Assembly (NCBI GenBank): GCA_016926755.1
Contig: JAFGNZ010000097.1
Coordinates: 1 to 39,693, forward strand
Length of the DNA stretch: 39,693 nucleotides
DNA from: Myxococcaceae bacterium
Lineage (GTDB): Bacteria; Myxococcota; Myxococcia; Myxococcales; Myxococcaceae
Direction of reading: 5' to 3'
The first letter of the stretch is position 1, and each line of letters starts with the position of its first letter. Below are positions 26,234 through 34,568 of the stretch, piece after piece. A model generated the notes under the pieces. The model did not search any database and was not told the DNA's origin. It saw only the letters and a list, made by a program, of their open reading frames with translations. Made by a program: the position numbers and the translations under genes.

Positions 26234-26274
26234 GACCTCCTCTCTCGTCTTCTCGAACTCCGAGAGAGGAGGTC
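26234..26274. terminator. Strong stem-loop between convergent genes
   Basis: A perfect 14-bp stem (gacctcctctctcg at 26234-26247, cgagagaggaggtc at 26261-26274) with a 13-base loop lies 30 bases after the stop at 26204 and 53 bases before the end of the convergent gene at 26327. There is no T-run, so it may be a barrier or RNA-end stabiliser rather than a classical terminator. Confidence 0.6.
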
Positions 26275-26326
26275 GGCCTGTCTCACCGTGGATCTCCTCA
26301 TGAGCCAGGCCACCTCGCGCGCGCGC

Positions 26327-28372
26327 TCAGCCGCCTTCGGCGAGGAACTTCCGGACGACCTCCGGCGACTCGCGGGAGTAGAGGAGGCTCGGGGTGAAGT
26401 GCATGCGGCAGAGGGAGGGGAGCGTCTCGGCGCTCTTGCGCTCGAGGCGTGCCAGCAGGGCGGCGACGGCGCAGCGCCCCATCTGGCGCGGGGACTGCCC
26501 GCTGACGGCCAGGAGGGGGGAGGGCTTCTCTGACGAGAGCAGCATCCGCGCGAGCGTGGGGTTGATGTCGATCCCCAGGACCACCAGCTCCTCGCGGCGG
26601 GGGGAGGCGAGCACGGCCTCCACCAGGGCCTCCGTTCCCGCCCCGTTCGCGGACCACAGCACCTCCACGCTCGGATGCGCGGCGACCTCCGCCGCGGCGG
26701 GTGGTGCGTTCTGGGGCGTCCAGCCTCCGCGCAGGGCCACCACGCTCCACGGGATGCCTCCCTGCTCCAGGGCGCTGCGCAAGCCCATGTACCGGCGGTA
26801 GCAGTTCTCGTTGTCACCACAATGCAGGAGCCCCAGCCGCACCTCCTGGTGGCGCCGACCGCGAGCGGAGAGCCACTTCACGAGGGCCTCCCCTGAGCGC
26901 TGGCCGAGCTCGAGCTGATCGCTCTGGAAGTTCCCGGAGACGTAGCGCATCGCGTCCTCGCCCACGCACCGGTCGTAGCAGGCGATCGCGACACCCGCCT
27001 GGTATGCAGTCCGGAGGGAGGCCGCGGAGGCCACGGGGTGCCGCGGCGCGATCGCGAGCGCTTCCACGCCTCGCGAGAGGAGCTCCTCCACGCACTGCCG
27101 CTCCCGCGCGATCACGTCCGGGCCGCCGCTGTCCGTCTCGCAGGTCTCGATGGCCGTGTCACCCCCGCGAGCCGCGAGCTCCTCCCTCATGCCCGTGAGG
27201 ATGTCCTGGAAGAAGATGTCCTGGGCGCCGTCGCGGACGAGCCCGAACCGGGGGCGCTCCTGGCTGTTCGTGGGAGGGGGAGCGCCGCTCCATCCGCGTG
27301 CGTGCTGGAGCTGATCGCTCGCAGACAGGTGGACGCCGTCGAGCCGGGCCTGGGTGAGGTTGAGGCCGATGGTGCCCGCGCGCCGCAGGTCCGCCCTCAG
27401 CAGCGCCGCGCGCGCGAGGTCCGCCTGGAAGAGATCCGCGCCCCGGAGGTCCGCCCGGCTGAGGTTGGCGTCGGTCAAGCGGGCTCGGCTGAGGTTGGCG
27501 CCTCGGAGCGAGGTCCACACGAGGTCCGCCTCCGAGAGCTCGGCGGCGTAGAGGTCGGAGGAGTCGAGGATGGCGCGATCCAGGCGGGCCCTCGCCAGGG
27601 AGGCCTCGCGGAGCATGGCGCCCTCGAGGTTGGCACCTTCGAGGTTGGCGCCCTCGAGGTTCGCCCCGCGCAGATCGGCCCCTCGGAGGTCCGCCTCCTG
27701 GAGGGTGGCCTTCACGAGGTTCGCCCCGGCGAGGTTGGCGCCGCGCAGGTGCGCGCCTCGGAGGTTGGCGCGCGAGAGCCGGGCATGGGACAGGTCAAAC
27801 CCCTCCTCGGTGAAGAAGGCGGGAGGGAATTGCTGAAGGGCGGCCAGGGTAGGGCGAACGCGGCGGCAGGGGCCCAGCTCTATCCCCGCCAGCTCCGCCT
27901 CCTCGGCCTCCAGGCCCGGCCACCCCTCACACTCCTGGGCCAGGATCTGGAGGTTGCGAATCCGGGTGGTGCTGTACCGGAGGCTCGAACTCTCGGCCGT
28001 CTCGCTCCGCAGCGCGCGGATGTGCTGCTGGTAGCGGTTCGGAGCGTCCAGGAAGTAGGAGACGGTAGCGACCAGGATCGTGAGCTGGCCGATCAGCGCG
28101 GAGAGCTGAAAGAGGGAGAGCTGCCGCATCCAGTCGATGGGCACCTTGAGCCGGCGCTCCAACCCTCCCAGGACACGGGAGAGGTTCCGCAGCAGCCACA
28201 CCCGCGACCACTTCGCCTCGTCTTGCGCCAGCAGCAGTCGGCGGTAGCCCTCCACGGGCAGGTTGAGGCGCAGCGCCTCCGCGAGCAGGACATACTCGCG
28301 CTCGAGCGGGTCCCCGATGGCGCTCACGCGCTGCAGGCTCTCGAGGAGCTCCTCTCTGGCCGGTAGGCTCAT
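26327..28372 (-). CDS. Membrane-anchored pentapeptide-repeat protein fused to a periplasmic sugar-binding-protein-like domain
   Basis: 681 residues. Residues 1-85 are helical and charged, ~88-108 form one transmembrane helix ([21 protein letters not shown]), 192-350 are about 30 A(D/N)LxG pentapeptides predicted to form a right-handed beta solenoid, and ~374-675 resemble a type I periplasmic binding protein of the ribose/autoinducer class ([66 protein letters not shown]). With one transmembrane helix the solenoid and binding domain would be periplasmic. The start at 28372 overlaps the nucleoside hydrolase stop (ATGA), so the two are co-translated. A sensor for nucleosides, ribose or a related sugar is a reasonable inference. 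No ABC permease or ATPase is nearby, so a transport role is unlikely. Confidence 0.82.
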   Translation of the reverse strand: MSLPAREELLESLQRVSAIGDPLEREYVLLAEALRLNLPVEGYRRLLLAQDEAKWSRVWLLRNLSRVLGGLERRLKVPIDWMRQLSLFQLSALIGQLTILVATVSYFLDAPNRYQQHIRALRSETAESSSLRYSTTRIRNLQILAQECEGWPGLEAEEAELAGIELGPCRRVRPTLAALQQFPPAFFTEEGFDLSHARLSRANLRGAHLRGANLAGANLVKATLQEADLRGADLRGANLEGANLEGANLEGAMLREASLARARLDRAILDSSDLYAAELSEADLVWTSLRGANLSRARLTDANLSRADLRGADLFQADLARAALLRADLRRAGTIGLNLTQARLDGVHLSASDQLQHARGWSGAPPPTNSQERPRFGLVRDGAQDIFFQDILTGMREELAARGGDTAIETCETDSGGPDVIARERQCVEELLSRGVEALAIAPRHPVASAASLRTAYQAGVAIACYDRCVGEDAMRYVSGNFQSDQLELGQRSGEALVKWLSARGRRHQEVRLGLLHCGDNENCYRRYMGLRSALEQGGIPWSVVALRGGWTPQNAPPAAAEVAAHPSVEVLWSANGAGTEALVEAVLASPRREELVVLGIDINPTLARMLLSSEKPSPLLAVSGQSPRQMGRCAVAALLARLERKSAETLPSLCRMHFTPSLLYSRESPEVVRKFLAEGG

Positions 28373-29307
28373 CGAGCCAGGCGACGATGGATGAAGTCGA
28401 GCACCTGCCATGCCCTCACGTCCGAGCAGATCTTCGTGGCGTGCCCCGCCCCGCGCAGCAGCCCCGAGGGAGGGGGCTGCTGCACCGTGCGGCCGGCCTC
28501 GGGCCCCTCGAGCGTCACTGCCACTCGGGCCTCCTCGTATTCGAAGAGGCCAGGCTCCAGGGCGCAAGCGACGGCCGTGGGATCATGGGCGTAGAGGCCT
28601 AAGAGGCCGTACCGCCGCAGGTGGAAGTCCTCGTAGAAGCGGGTGATGCGCCAGATGAGCTCTCCGAGCCGGTGGGGGGGCTGCCGGAACCGCTGGAGGT
28701 AGTCCGGGGTCAGCACCACACGGGTCGTGACGTCGAGCCCGACGAGGGTCAGGGGCCAGCCCTGCGAGAGCACGCGCGACGCCGCGACGGGATCATTGAA
28801 GATGTTGGCCTCCGCGGTGTCCGAGACGTTCCCCCGGACGCGGAACGCTCCCCCCATGATCACCACCTGGGCCACCGTCGTGCTCAGCCGCGGCTCCAGC
28901 TCCAAGGCGAGCGCGAGGTTGGTGAGGGGACCGAGCATGATGAGGGTGATCTCGCCCGGGTGTCCCATCACCGTACGCACGATGAACTCTGGCGCGGCGT
29001 CACGGATGGGGTGGGAGCGGGGCGCTGGGATGAGGACGTTCCCCATGCCGTTCTCGCCATGGACGTGCGTGGGGGCAGGCCGGCGAGCTCCGTGCAATGG
29101 CGCGCTCGCTCCCTGCGCCACCGGGATCTCGGGATGCCCGGAGAACTCGAGCAGGTAGAGCGCGTTCAGCGTCGCCGCATCCGTCTCGATGTTCCCGAAG
29201 GTGGTCGTTATGCCGACCACCTCGGCCTCTGGCGAGCCGAGGGCAAGGAGCAGCGCGAGGGCATCGTCGACACCGGGATCTGTATCGATGAGGAGCTTTC
29301 TGGGCAT
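28369..29307 (-). CDS. Inosine/uridine-preferring nucleoside hydrolase family protein
   Basis: 312 residues, normal for the family. The N-terminal [16 protein letters not shown] (8-23) supplies the Asp cluster that binds Ca2+. [25 protein letters not shown] and [12 protein letters not shown] are typical, and [12 protein letters not shown] carries the probable catalytic His and a Ca2+-binding Asp. It should cleave the N-glycosidic bond of ribonucleosides to free base and ribose. It has no signal peptide and is therefore cytoplasmic. It is first in a two-gene unit with the pentapeptide/binding-protein fusion. The exact nucleoside preference cannot be told. Confidence 0.92.
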   Translation of the reverse strand: MPRKLLIDTDPGVDDALALLLALGSPEAEVVGITTTFGNIETDAATLNALYLLEFSGHPEIPVAQGASAPLHGARRPAPTHVHGENGMGNVLIPAPRSHPIRDAAPEFIVRTVMGHPGEITLIMLGPLTNLALALELEPRLSTTVAQVVIMGGAFRVRGNVSDTAEANIFNDPVAASRVLSQGWPLTLVGLDVTTRVVLTPDYLQRFRQPPHRLGELIWRITRFYEDFHLRRYGLLGLYAHDPTAVACALEPGLFEYEEARVAVTLEGPEAGRTVQQPPPSGLLRGAGHATKICSDVRAWQVLDFIHRRLAR

Positions 29308-29435
29308 GACTCCCGGCTAGACGACGGAGCCCCTGGGATCGTGAGCAGAGCGGGGTGCGGCTTCCTCCAGTCCGTGTCGCCGGAGCGGCTGCCCTCGGGG
29401 TGATGTTCACGGGCGGCGCCGCCGAACGTCAGCAT

Positions 29436-29501
29436 GGGTGAGGTGAGCCGCGCGGGATCGCCGGGCCGGTTCCCGTCGGTGACACCGGCTCCACCTCACC
29501 C
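29436..29501. promoter_or_regulatory. Long inverted repeat in a divergent intergenic region
   Basis: gggtgaggtgagcc (29436-29449) and ggctccacctcaccc (29487-29501) are complementary except for one extra base. They lie between the divergent nucleoside hydrolase and caspase-like genes, ending about 40 bases before the latter's ATG. An operator shared by the two promoters is possible. No other gene is seen in this 230-base gap. Confidence 0.45.
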
Positions 29502-29539
29502 ACGTCCATGGGGCAGCGTGCGCATAGGGAGGCCAGGAG

Positions 29540-31018
29540 ATGAACCTCGAGCTGCTCTTCGCTCATGCCGATGACCATCGGCCCGCCTTACCGGAGGGGC
29601 TCCCCTTGGAGTCCGCGGCGAACGAGCCTCGTCCCTCCCAAGGCGAAGAGCCGCCCCACTTCTGGGCGCCGGGCGGGGACCCCGATGATTTGTCCCTGCA
29701 ACGCTGGGGCGTCATCGCCCCGGAAGGCGCGCGCGGCGATCGGCTGCTGGCGCTGATCCAACCGCTGGTCGAGCTGCGCCAGGCCGGCCAGCGGGGGGCG
29801 CCAGTCCGGGTACATCGCGCCCCCCCCAACCTGCACGGCGCGGAGGCCATCGCCTGGAAGAGGCGCGTGCTCATGCGCGAGGCTGTGCCCCGGGCCGAGC
29901 AGCCCCGGTATCTGCTCCTGCTCGGGGACTTCGACGAGCTGTCCTTCGAGCTGCAGCGGGCCCTGGCGAGCAGCGCGTTCGTGGGGCGCCTGGCCTTCCG
30001 TGATGATGCCGGCTTCGAGGCCTACGTGGCCAAGGTGCTGCGCTGGGAGCGCACGCCTTCACCCCATGTGCGGGGGCGCGCGGTGTTCTACACGGTCCAT
30101 GATGGGACCGCGGCCACGCTCATCGGCTACAACACCCTGGTGGCGCCCACCCTCTCCCGGTGCAGGGAGCAGCAGGGGGTGGGTGGGTTCCCCGCCCGGG
30201 AGATCCTGGAGATCGGCGACCCGATTGACTGGAGCCCACAGCGGCTGCTCGCCACGGCCCGGATGGAAGCGCCCAGCCTCTTGTTCACGCTGAGTCATGG
30301 CCTGGGTATGCCGCGAGCGGGCTGGAGCTCCCGTGACGCGCAGCGGCGCCTGCAGGGGACGATGTGCCTGGGGAGCCATCAGCACCTGGAGCCCGTGGAC
30401 CTGGCGCGAGGCCCTTTCCTCCCGGGCGGCATCTGGTTCTACTTCGCCAGCTTCGGGGCGGGCACACCCGCCGCGAGCGCCTTTCACCCATGGCTCAGTC
30501 ACCTGCGCGCGGCGGGCCACGACGCGGGGCGGCTGGAGGCCACCCTCGCCTCGCTGCCGCGCGAGAGCGCGCGCCCTTTCGTGTCCGCGCTCCCGCAGGC
30601 GGCGCTGGCGAACCCGGACGGGCCGCTGGCGGTGCTGGGGCACGTGGATCTCGCGTGGATCCATGGCTTTCAGGAGCCTGACAGCTCCCGCGGTCGCGTC
30701 TCGCACCTCCTCTCCGTCTTCCGAGCGCTGATCGCCGGCAGGCGCGTGGGGGCCGGCCTGGGAGCGTTGCTGCGCGCCTTCACCGAGACGGACGCCGAGC
30801 TGATCCAGCTCTACCCCTTCGAGGGGGCAGGCCTGGGCGCTGACGGACCGCCCGCCGTGGACCCCCTGCGGCGCGCCCAGCTGTGGATGCTCCGCCAGGA
30901 TCTGGCGGCCTACATCCTCCTGGGGGATCCGGCGACCCGGTTGCCGCTCGAGAGGCGGGCCGGGGGGACCAGAGGTGTCCCAGCGGGCAGGACTGTGCGC
31001 CCGCGTCATGGGGACTGA
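29540..31018 (+). CDS. Caspase/C25 (CHAT-like)-fold protein with the expected catalytic Cys replaced by Ser
   Basis: 492 residues, no signal peptide. The His motif is readable as LLFTLSHGLGMP (H253). The next core strand reads IWFYFASFGAGTPAASAF (299-315), where related bacterial caspase/C25-like proteins, as I recall, have ACxGAGTP. The nucleophile position therefore appears to be S304. PLAVLGHVDLAWIHGF (362-377) is the usual following strand. Family members are cysteine peptidases or their inactive relatives. Loss of Cys would make this a pseudo-peptidase or a Ser-dependent variant. GGAG just before the ATG supports the start. It ends 23 bases from the convergent sigma-factor gene. The C-terminal ~100 residues look helical and have no recognised domain. 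Confidence 0.7.
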   Translation: MNLELLFAHADDHRPALPEGLPLESAANEPRPSQGEEPPHFWAPGGDPDDLSLQRWGVIAPEGARGDRLLALIQPLVELRQAGQRGAPVRVHRAPPNLHGAEAIAWKRRVLMREAVPRAEQPRYLLLLGDFDELSFELQRALASSAFVGRLAFRDDAGFEAYVAKVLRWERTPSPHVRGRAVFYTVHDGTAATLIGYNTLVAPTLSRCREQQGVGGFPAREILEIGDPIDWSPQRLLATARMEAPSLLFTLSHGLGMPRAGWSSRDAQRRLQGTMCLGSHQHLEPVDLARGPFLPGGIWFYFASFGAGTPAASAFHPWLSHLRAAGHDAGRLEATLASLPRESARPFVSALPQAALANPDGPLAVLGHVDLAWIHGFQEPDSSRGRVSHLLSVFRALIAGRRVGAGLGALLRAFTETDAELIQLYPFEGAGLGADGPPAVDPLRRAQLWMLRQDLAAYILLGDPATRLPLERRAGGTRGVPAGRTVRPRHGD

Positions 31019-31045
31019 GGATCCGCCGTGGGCGGAACACCTCAG
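31015..31045. terminator. Stem-loop spanning both convergent stop codons
   Basis: Nested arms ctgagg/cctcag (31015-31020, 31040-31045) and tccgcc/ggcgga (31022-31027, 31031-31036) form a hairpin that overlaps the stops of the caspase-like gene and of the sigma-factor gene. There is no T-run. Confidence 0.45.
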
Positions 31046-31599
31046 CCATCCAGGTGGAGGTAGAGCTGCTGCCAGAGGATGTCACGGGCCTTCTGGATCC
31101 GCTTGCGCACGTTCTCCTGGCTGACGCCCAGGTTGTCTGCGATCTGCCGATAGGGGAGCTGCTTGAGGATGTGCTGGTCCGCGGCTTCTTGGAGCAGGGG
31201 GGGTAACGCCTTGATCAGCGAGTGGGTGATCTCCCAGAGTTCGTGCTCCAGCAGCCGCTGATCAGGGGTGGGCGCGTCGGAGGCGAGCCAGTGCGCGTCC
31301 TCGTCGCCCAACGCCTCGTCCATGAAGAGTCGGCTGTAGCGCTGCCGCCGGCGCTGCACGTCCACGCAATGGTTGACGGCCACCTGAACGAGCCAGGCGC
31401 GCAGGTTCAGGATCCGGTCGTGGACCCAGGGCAGCTTCTCGAACACGGTGATCGAGATGCTCGCCAGCGCATCCTCGGCATCGGCCGCGTCCCCCAGCTT
31501 TCGAAGGCACACCATGAGGAGGTGCTCTGCATGGTTCCGCCACACCTCCTCGAAGAGCGCCTGGGCGCCTCCCTCTTTCCCCGAATCAGCCAGCAGCAA
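31042..31599 (-). CDS. ECF-type sigma-70 family RNA polymerase sigma factor
   Basis: 185 residues. Region 2 spans about 15-85 (FEEVWRNHAEHLLMVCLRKL, DAEDALASISITVFEKL, LRAWLVQVAVNHCVDVQRRR). Region 4 spans about 125-180, with the helix-turn-helix LPYRQIADNLGVSQENVRKRIQKAR. The only in-frame start I can find is a TTG at 31599, with GGAGG about 13 bases upstream. There is no adjacent anti-sigma factor. It may control the surrounding cluster of small proteins, though no shared promoter motif is obvious by eye. Confidence 0.88.
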   Translation of the reverse strand: MLLADSGKEGGAQALFEEVWRNHAEHLLMVCLRKLGDAADAEDALASISITVFEKLPWVHDRILNLRAWLVQVAVNHCVDVQRRRQRYSRLFMDEALGDEDAHWLASDAPTPDQRLLEHELWEITHSLIKALPPLLQEAADQHILKQLPYRQIADNLGVSQENVRKRIQKARDILWQQLYLHLDG

Positions 31600-31771
31600 T
31601 GGTGCGCGTGAGCCTCCGGAGGCTTGATCGAACGGAGGGCAGGCGCTGTGAACGCGAGATTTAGCGCCCCAAGATCGTTCACGGAGGGGCGCGCTGCCTC
31701 GTCCTCAAGGCCGGAAGGTAGGGCACGCCCTCCGAAGTGATCACGAACCGGTGCCTCGAACGAGAGATGAA

Positions 31772-32407
31772 ATGAGCAACGACATCAGCATCAGGGTCAG
31801 CAACAAGGATGCGGGCAAGCAGTACATCCTGGTCTTCCAGAAGCCGGACACGAACCTCAACGAGATGTACGACACGCTCTTCCCCGTGGCCTGGAAGGTG
31901 CTGCCGCTGAACAGCGGGGGGGAGCAGAGCGTCACCTACCCCGTGCAGCTCGAGATCATGGTGAAGGAGAGCTCGGCCTCCTACGACGCGCGGGCGCGGG
32001 GCACCGTCCAGGACACGCCGGTGGGCCAGATGTGGCGCTTCACCAACGATGGTGACTTCAACGTCCTGGAGAAGGTCTCGGGCTCCACGGTGGACGGGCT
32101 GATGGGCTGCCGCAACGAGGCCCCGCAGCTCATCGACATCGGCCTCGCCAAGAGCGGGACTCCGCTGGTCGTGAAGCGGCGCATCGCCCAGGGCGATCAG
32201 GCGAACTTCAAGCTGACCCCGAAGCTGTACTTCGCCTACGTCACGGACATCCAGGCCGGTGAGCTGATCAAGTCCGACGTGTCCGCCTCCAAGCTCTTCG
32301 AGCTCGATCTGACCAACCTGAAGTCGGTGGACATCGAGCTGTCCATCGCGGACCAGAACACGGGCAAGAAGCAGTGGACGGCGCGCAACCGGAAGTCGGC
32401 GAGCTAG
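31772..32407 (+). CDS. Beta-rich hypothetical protein, family 1
   Basis: 211 residues, no signal peptide. The ATG at 31772 follows GAGAGATGAA; a GTG at 31751 would add seven residues. Its strand pattern (SIRVSNKDAGKQYILVFQKP, LFPVAWKVLPLNSGGEQSVT, LFELDLTNLKSVDIELSI) suggests a beta-sandwich. I recall similar uncharacterised proteins with 'LFPVAWKV' and 'KLYFAYVTDIQAGELIKS' in other Gram-negative bacteria, but no function. The N-terminal half shares a layout with the gene at 34569 (xFRIENxTN...LVLFQ...FVLAVKSL...GSYWDY), so the two may be distant paralogues. It follows the sigma-factor gene divergently and ends in a strong stem-loop. Confidence 0.72.
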   Translation: MSNDISIRVSNKDAGKQYILVFQKPDTNLNEMYDTLFPVAWKVLPLNSGGEQSVTYPVQLEIMVKESSASYDARARGTVQDTPVGQMWRFTNDGDFNVLEKVSGSTVDGLMGCRNEAPQLIDIGLAKSGTPLVVKRRIAQGDQANFKLTPKLYFAYVTDIQAGELIKSDVSASKLFELDLTNLKSVDIELSIADQNTGKKQWTARNRKSAS

Positions 32408-32430
32408 GCTGAGCGCTGGCGGCAGTGCTT

Positions 32431-32464
32431 CAGGCGGGCGGGTCCATTCTCACCCGCCCGCCTG
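32431..32464 (+). terminator. Strong stem-loop after the beta-rich protein gene
   Basis: A perfect 13-bp GC stem, caggcgggcgggt (32431-32443) and acccgcccgcctg (32452-32464), with an 8-base loop lies 24 bases after the stop at 32407. There is no T-run, but position and strength fit a transcript end. Confidence 0.65.
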
Positions 32465-32478
32465 GAGCGGCCGTGGGG

Positions 32479-32492
32479 AGGGAATGTTCCCT
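32479..32492. promoter_or_regulatory. Short palindrome upstream of the papain-like peptidase gene
   Basis: AGGGAATGTTCCCT is a perfect 6+6 palindrome with a 2-base centre, about 57 bases before the ATG at 32549. A dimeric regulator site is possible. GGAGGG just upstream of the ATG is the probable ribosome binding site. Confidence 0.3.
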
Positions 32493-32548
32493 GTTCACAG
32501 CCCGGCGGCGCCGCACGTCTATGAGGGTAACCCCCAAGGAGGGCCCTC

Positions 32549-33058
32549 ATGGCATGGTTGACAGTCAATGACAGTCTGGGCAATGCGTATCAGCTCTATT
32601 CCCAGGAGAAGAACAACAGTTGTGCCTGCGCGAGCGCGATGATGATCATCCAGCTCGTGAAGGGAAAGCAGCTCGATGAGACCACGGTGCGCCGCTGGTT
32701 CGGCGAAGCCGAAGGGCACATCAACATCGACGAGTATGGCACGCGCGACTTCGACACCACAGGGGCCACTCAGAGCCCCATCATCAGCGTGTTGGCGAAG
32801 AGCGGCATCTCGGCGCACATGGTCCGCGGCTGGAGCAACGTGCAGAAGTACGTGGGGCAGGCCAGCCCCAGCAAGCCGGGCATCCTCCACGTCGCCTGGA
32901 CCCCAGCGGGCGGGCACTGGGTCGTGCTCGTCGGCAAGAACGCCGGCGGCGACTTCATCTGCCTGGACCCCTGGTACGGCGTGGTGGAGACGCCGCTGCC
33001 GAACTACACACCGACGCCTGGTGTGGTCGGCGCGACCCACTACTTCATCCAGCTCTGA
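32549..33058 (+). CDS. Papain-like cysteine peptidase (C39/C70-type)
   Basis: 169 residues, no signal peptide. The probable catalytic triad is C25 in NNSCACASAMMI (compare CWAAS), H123 in AGGHWVVLVGK and D140 in ICLDPWYGVVET. Spacing and the GHWVVLVG...DPWYG end fit the peptidase C39-like/C70 group. C39-type domains process peptide leaders in exporters, whereas stand-alone C70-like enzymes cleave other proteins. There is no transporter fusion here. It sits among small hypothetical proteins with its own strong Shine-Dalgarno (AAGGAGGG) and ends at a stem-loop. Confidence 0.82.
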   Translation: MAWLTVNDSLGNAYQLYSQEKNNSCACASAMMIIQLVKGKQLDETTVRRWFGEAEGHINIDEYGTRDFDTTGATQSPIISVLAKSGISAHMVRGWSNVQKYVGQASPSKPGILHVAWTPAGGHWVVLVGKNAGGDFICLDPWYGVVETPLPNYTPTPGVVGATHYFIQL

Positions 33059-33071
33059 ACGGAGAGCCTTC

Positions 33072-33096
33072 GGGCGCGGCGGTGTTCGCCGCGCCC
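33072..33096. terminator. GC-rich stem-loop between convergent genes
   Basis: gggcgcggcg (33072-33081) and cgccgcgccc (33087-33096) form a perfect 10-bp stem with a 5-base loop between the peptidase gene (stop 33058) and the convergent membrane-protein gene (ends 33113). Confidence 0.65.
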
Positions 33097-33112
33097 TGGC
33101 GGTTCTACTCCC

Positions 33113-34384
33113 TCACGCGACGGCCTGGGGAGCGGCGGCCTGGGGCGGAGGGGGGGGCCGGTCCGTGCCGGGCATCGAGCGGATGAGCGCGGCGAGCTCG
33201 TCGGGGTTGGCCAGGCCGACCTTGCTCTGGAGCAGCTCGCGGAACCCTGGCTCCTGCACCCGCCTCACGAACTCTGCACCCGTCAGGCACAGCTCCCGCA
33301 TCTCCCGGTACTTCGCGATCCCCACCACGCAGATGAGGCTCGCCGCGCCGTGCCAGAGCTCGAGCAGCCCTGCATTCATGGGGACCGCGGCCTTGAGCCT
33401 GTCCAGGTCGGCCGTGAGCAGCGCGGAGACGTTGTCCACCCCTTCCTCCTCGAGCCTGAGGACCTCGAACCGGGTGATGTTGGGCAGGACCAGCAGCGAG
33501 AGCTCCTCGTCACCGTCCCGGGGGATCTGGCTGAGGAGGACCTGCTTGAGCAGCCCCATCGCGGAGAGCGGCAGGTAGCCGACGAGGAACATCAGGAAGA
33601 GGAGCTGGTTGCTCCCGGTGAGGGTCAGGCTCACCGACAGGCCCATCACGAAGATGAGGTGTCGGAAGACAATCCCGTAGATGCGGGTGCTGACCACGTC
33701 CATCCTGTAGAGCCGGAAGGCGAAGTACCCCAGCAGGTGCATGTACCAGCCGAGGAAGCCTACCAGCACCGGCCGCACGGGCGCGGTCGCATCCAGGTAG
33801 ATGGGCAGCGAGTCCTTCGAGAACAGATCGCGGTACTTCAGCAAGCCGTAGACGGTGCTCGCCCCCTGCCCGAACGGATTGAAGAAATAGATGATGCCAA
33901 AAGCCATCACGGCGTGGACGAGGAACTTGATGCCCCAGTCCTGGAGCGCCAGCCGGGCCTGCTGCAGGAACGGCCGTGTCCACTTGCGCCGGAAGGCGAA
34001 GCCAGCGCCGAGCAGGGAGCTAGGCAGCAGGGTGAGGCACAGCGTGGTGATGAGGTTGAAGCTGAACCGCTCCCAGAGGATCTGCTTTCTCAGGTGGGTG
34101 CTCACGGATTGAAGGAAGAGCTCCTTGCTCCCCTGACTGGCGGCCCAATGCGTGGCAAGGTATTGAGCCCAGAGGGCGTTGAGCTTCGAGGCCTCCCCTT
34201 GTGGCTGCGTGCTCGGTCCCTGGTACGACTGGGCCTCCATCTCGAGCTGCTCGGTTGTCTCCAGCAGCCGCAACCCGTTGTTGGTGACGAACAAACCGGT
34301 CGCGGCGAGCGCCGGGGAGATGTACAGCAACCAGAGGGTCGTGGCCGCAGCGGCGCCCCTCAGCGACGGTAGAAATCTGCTCAT
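33113..34384 (-). CDS. Polytopic membrane protein of unknown function with HhH-like C-terminal region
   Basis: 423 residues. An N-terminal signal-anchor (ATTLWLLYISPALAATGLFV) is followed by a soluble loop and about five hydrophobic segments between residues ~105 and ~290 (for example LITTLCLTLLPSSLLGAGFAF, FLVHAVMAFGIIYFFNPFG, HLIFVMGLSVSLTLTG, LLFLMFLVGYLPLSAMGLL). The cytoplasmic C-terminal third contains VLRLEEEGVDNVSALLTADL, similar to helix-hairpin-helix modules, and ends in a Pro-rich tail. I recognise no transporter family. It is divergent from the gene at 34569, with about 180 bases between in which I see no gene. Its location suggests an envelope partner for the surrounding small proteins; this is only context. 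Confidence 0.78.
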   Translation of the reverse strand: MSRFLPSLRGAAAATTLWLLYISPALAATGLFVTNNGLRLLETTEQLEMEAQSYQGPSTQPQGEASKLNALWAQYLATHWAASQGSKELFLQSVSTHLRKQILWERFSFNLITTLCLTLLPSSLLGAGFAFRRKWTRPFLQQARLALQDWGIKFLVHAVMAFGIIYFFNPFGQGASTVYGLLKYRDLFSKDSLPIYLDATAPVRPVLVGFLGWYMHLLGYFAFRLYRMDVVSTRIYGIVFRHLIFVMGLSVSLTLTGSNQLLFLMFLVGYLPLSAMGLLKQVLLSQIPRDGDEELSLLVLPNITRFEVLRLEEEGVDNVSALLTADLDRLKAAVPMNAGLLELWHGAASLICVVGIAKYREMRELCLTGAEFVRRVQEPGFRELLQSKVGLANPDELAALIRSMPGTDRPPPPPQAAAPQAVA

Positions 34385-34568
34385 GACACGCTCCGCGTGA
34401 TGCGTTGAATGGCGGGGCTCGGCCCAGCCATGCGGGAGACGCGCGCCTTCAGGAGCCTGTGAAAGTCTTCAGAGGCAGGCCGCGCGCGCGGCGGGAGCGA
34501 AATCCTGGGTTCACATCCTCCCGGAGAAAGGCGTCCACAGAGATGAACTCCTTGCAGGCAAAGGACCC

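Noticed and set aside
27038-28366. Plus-strand open frame opposite the pentapeptide fusion gene with its own repeats.
   Set aside because: The repeats are the antisense image of the pentapeptide codons; the minus frame has a transmembrane helix and a binding-protein domain.
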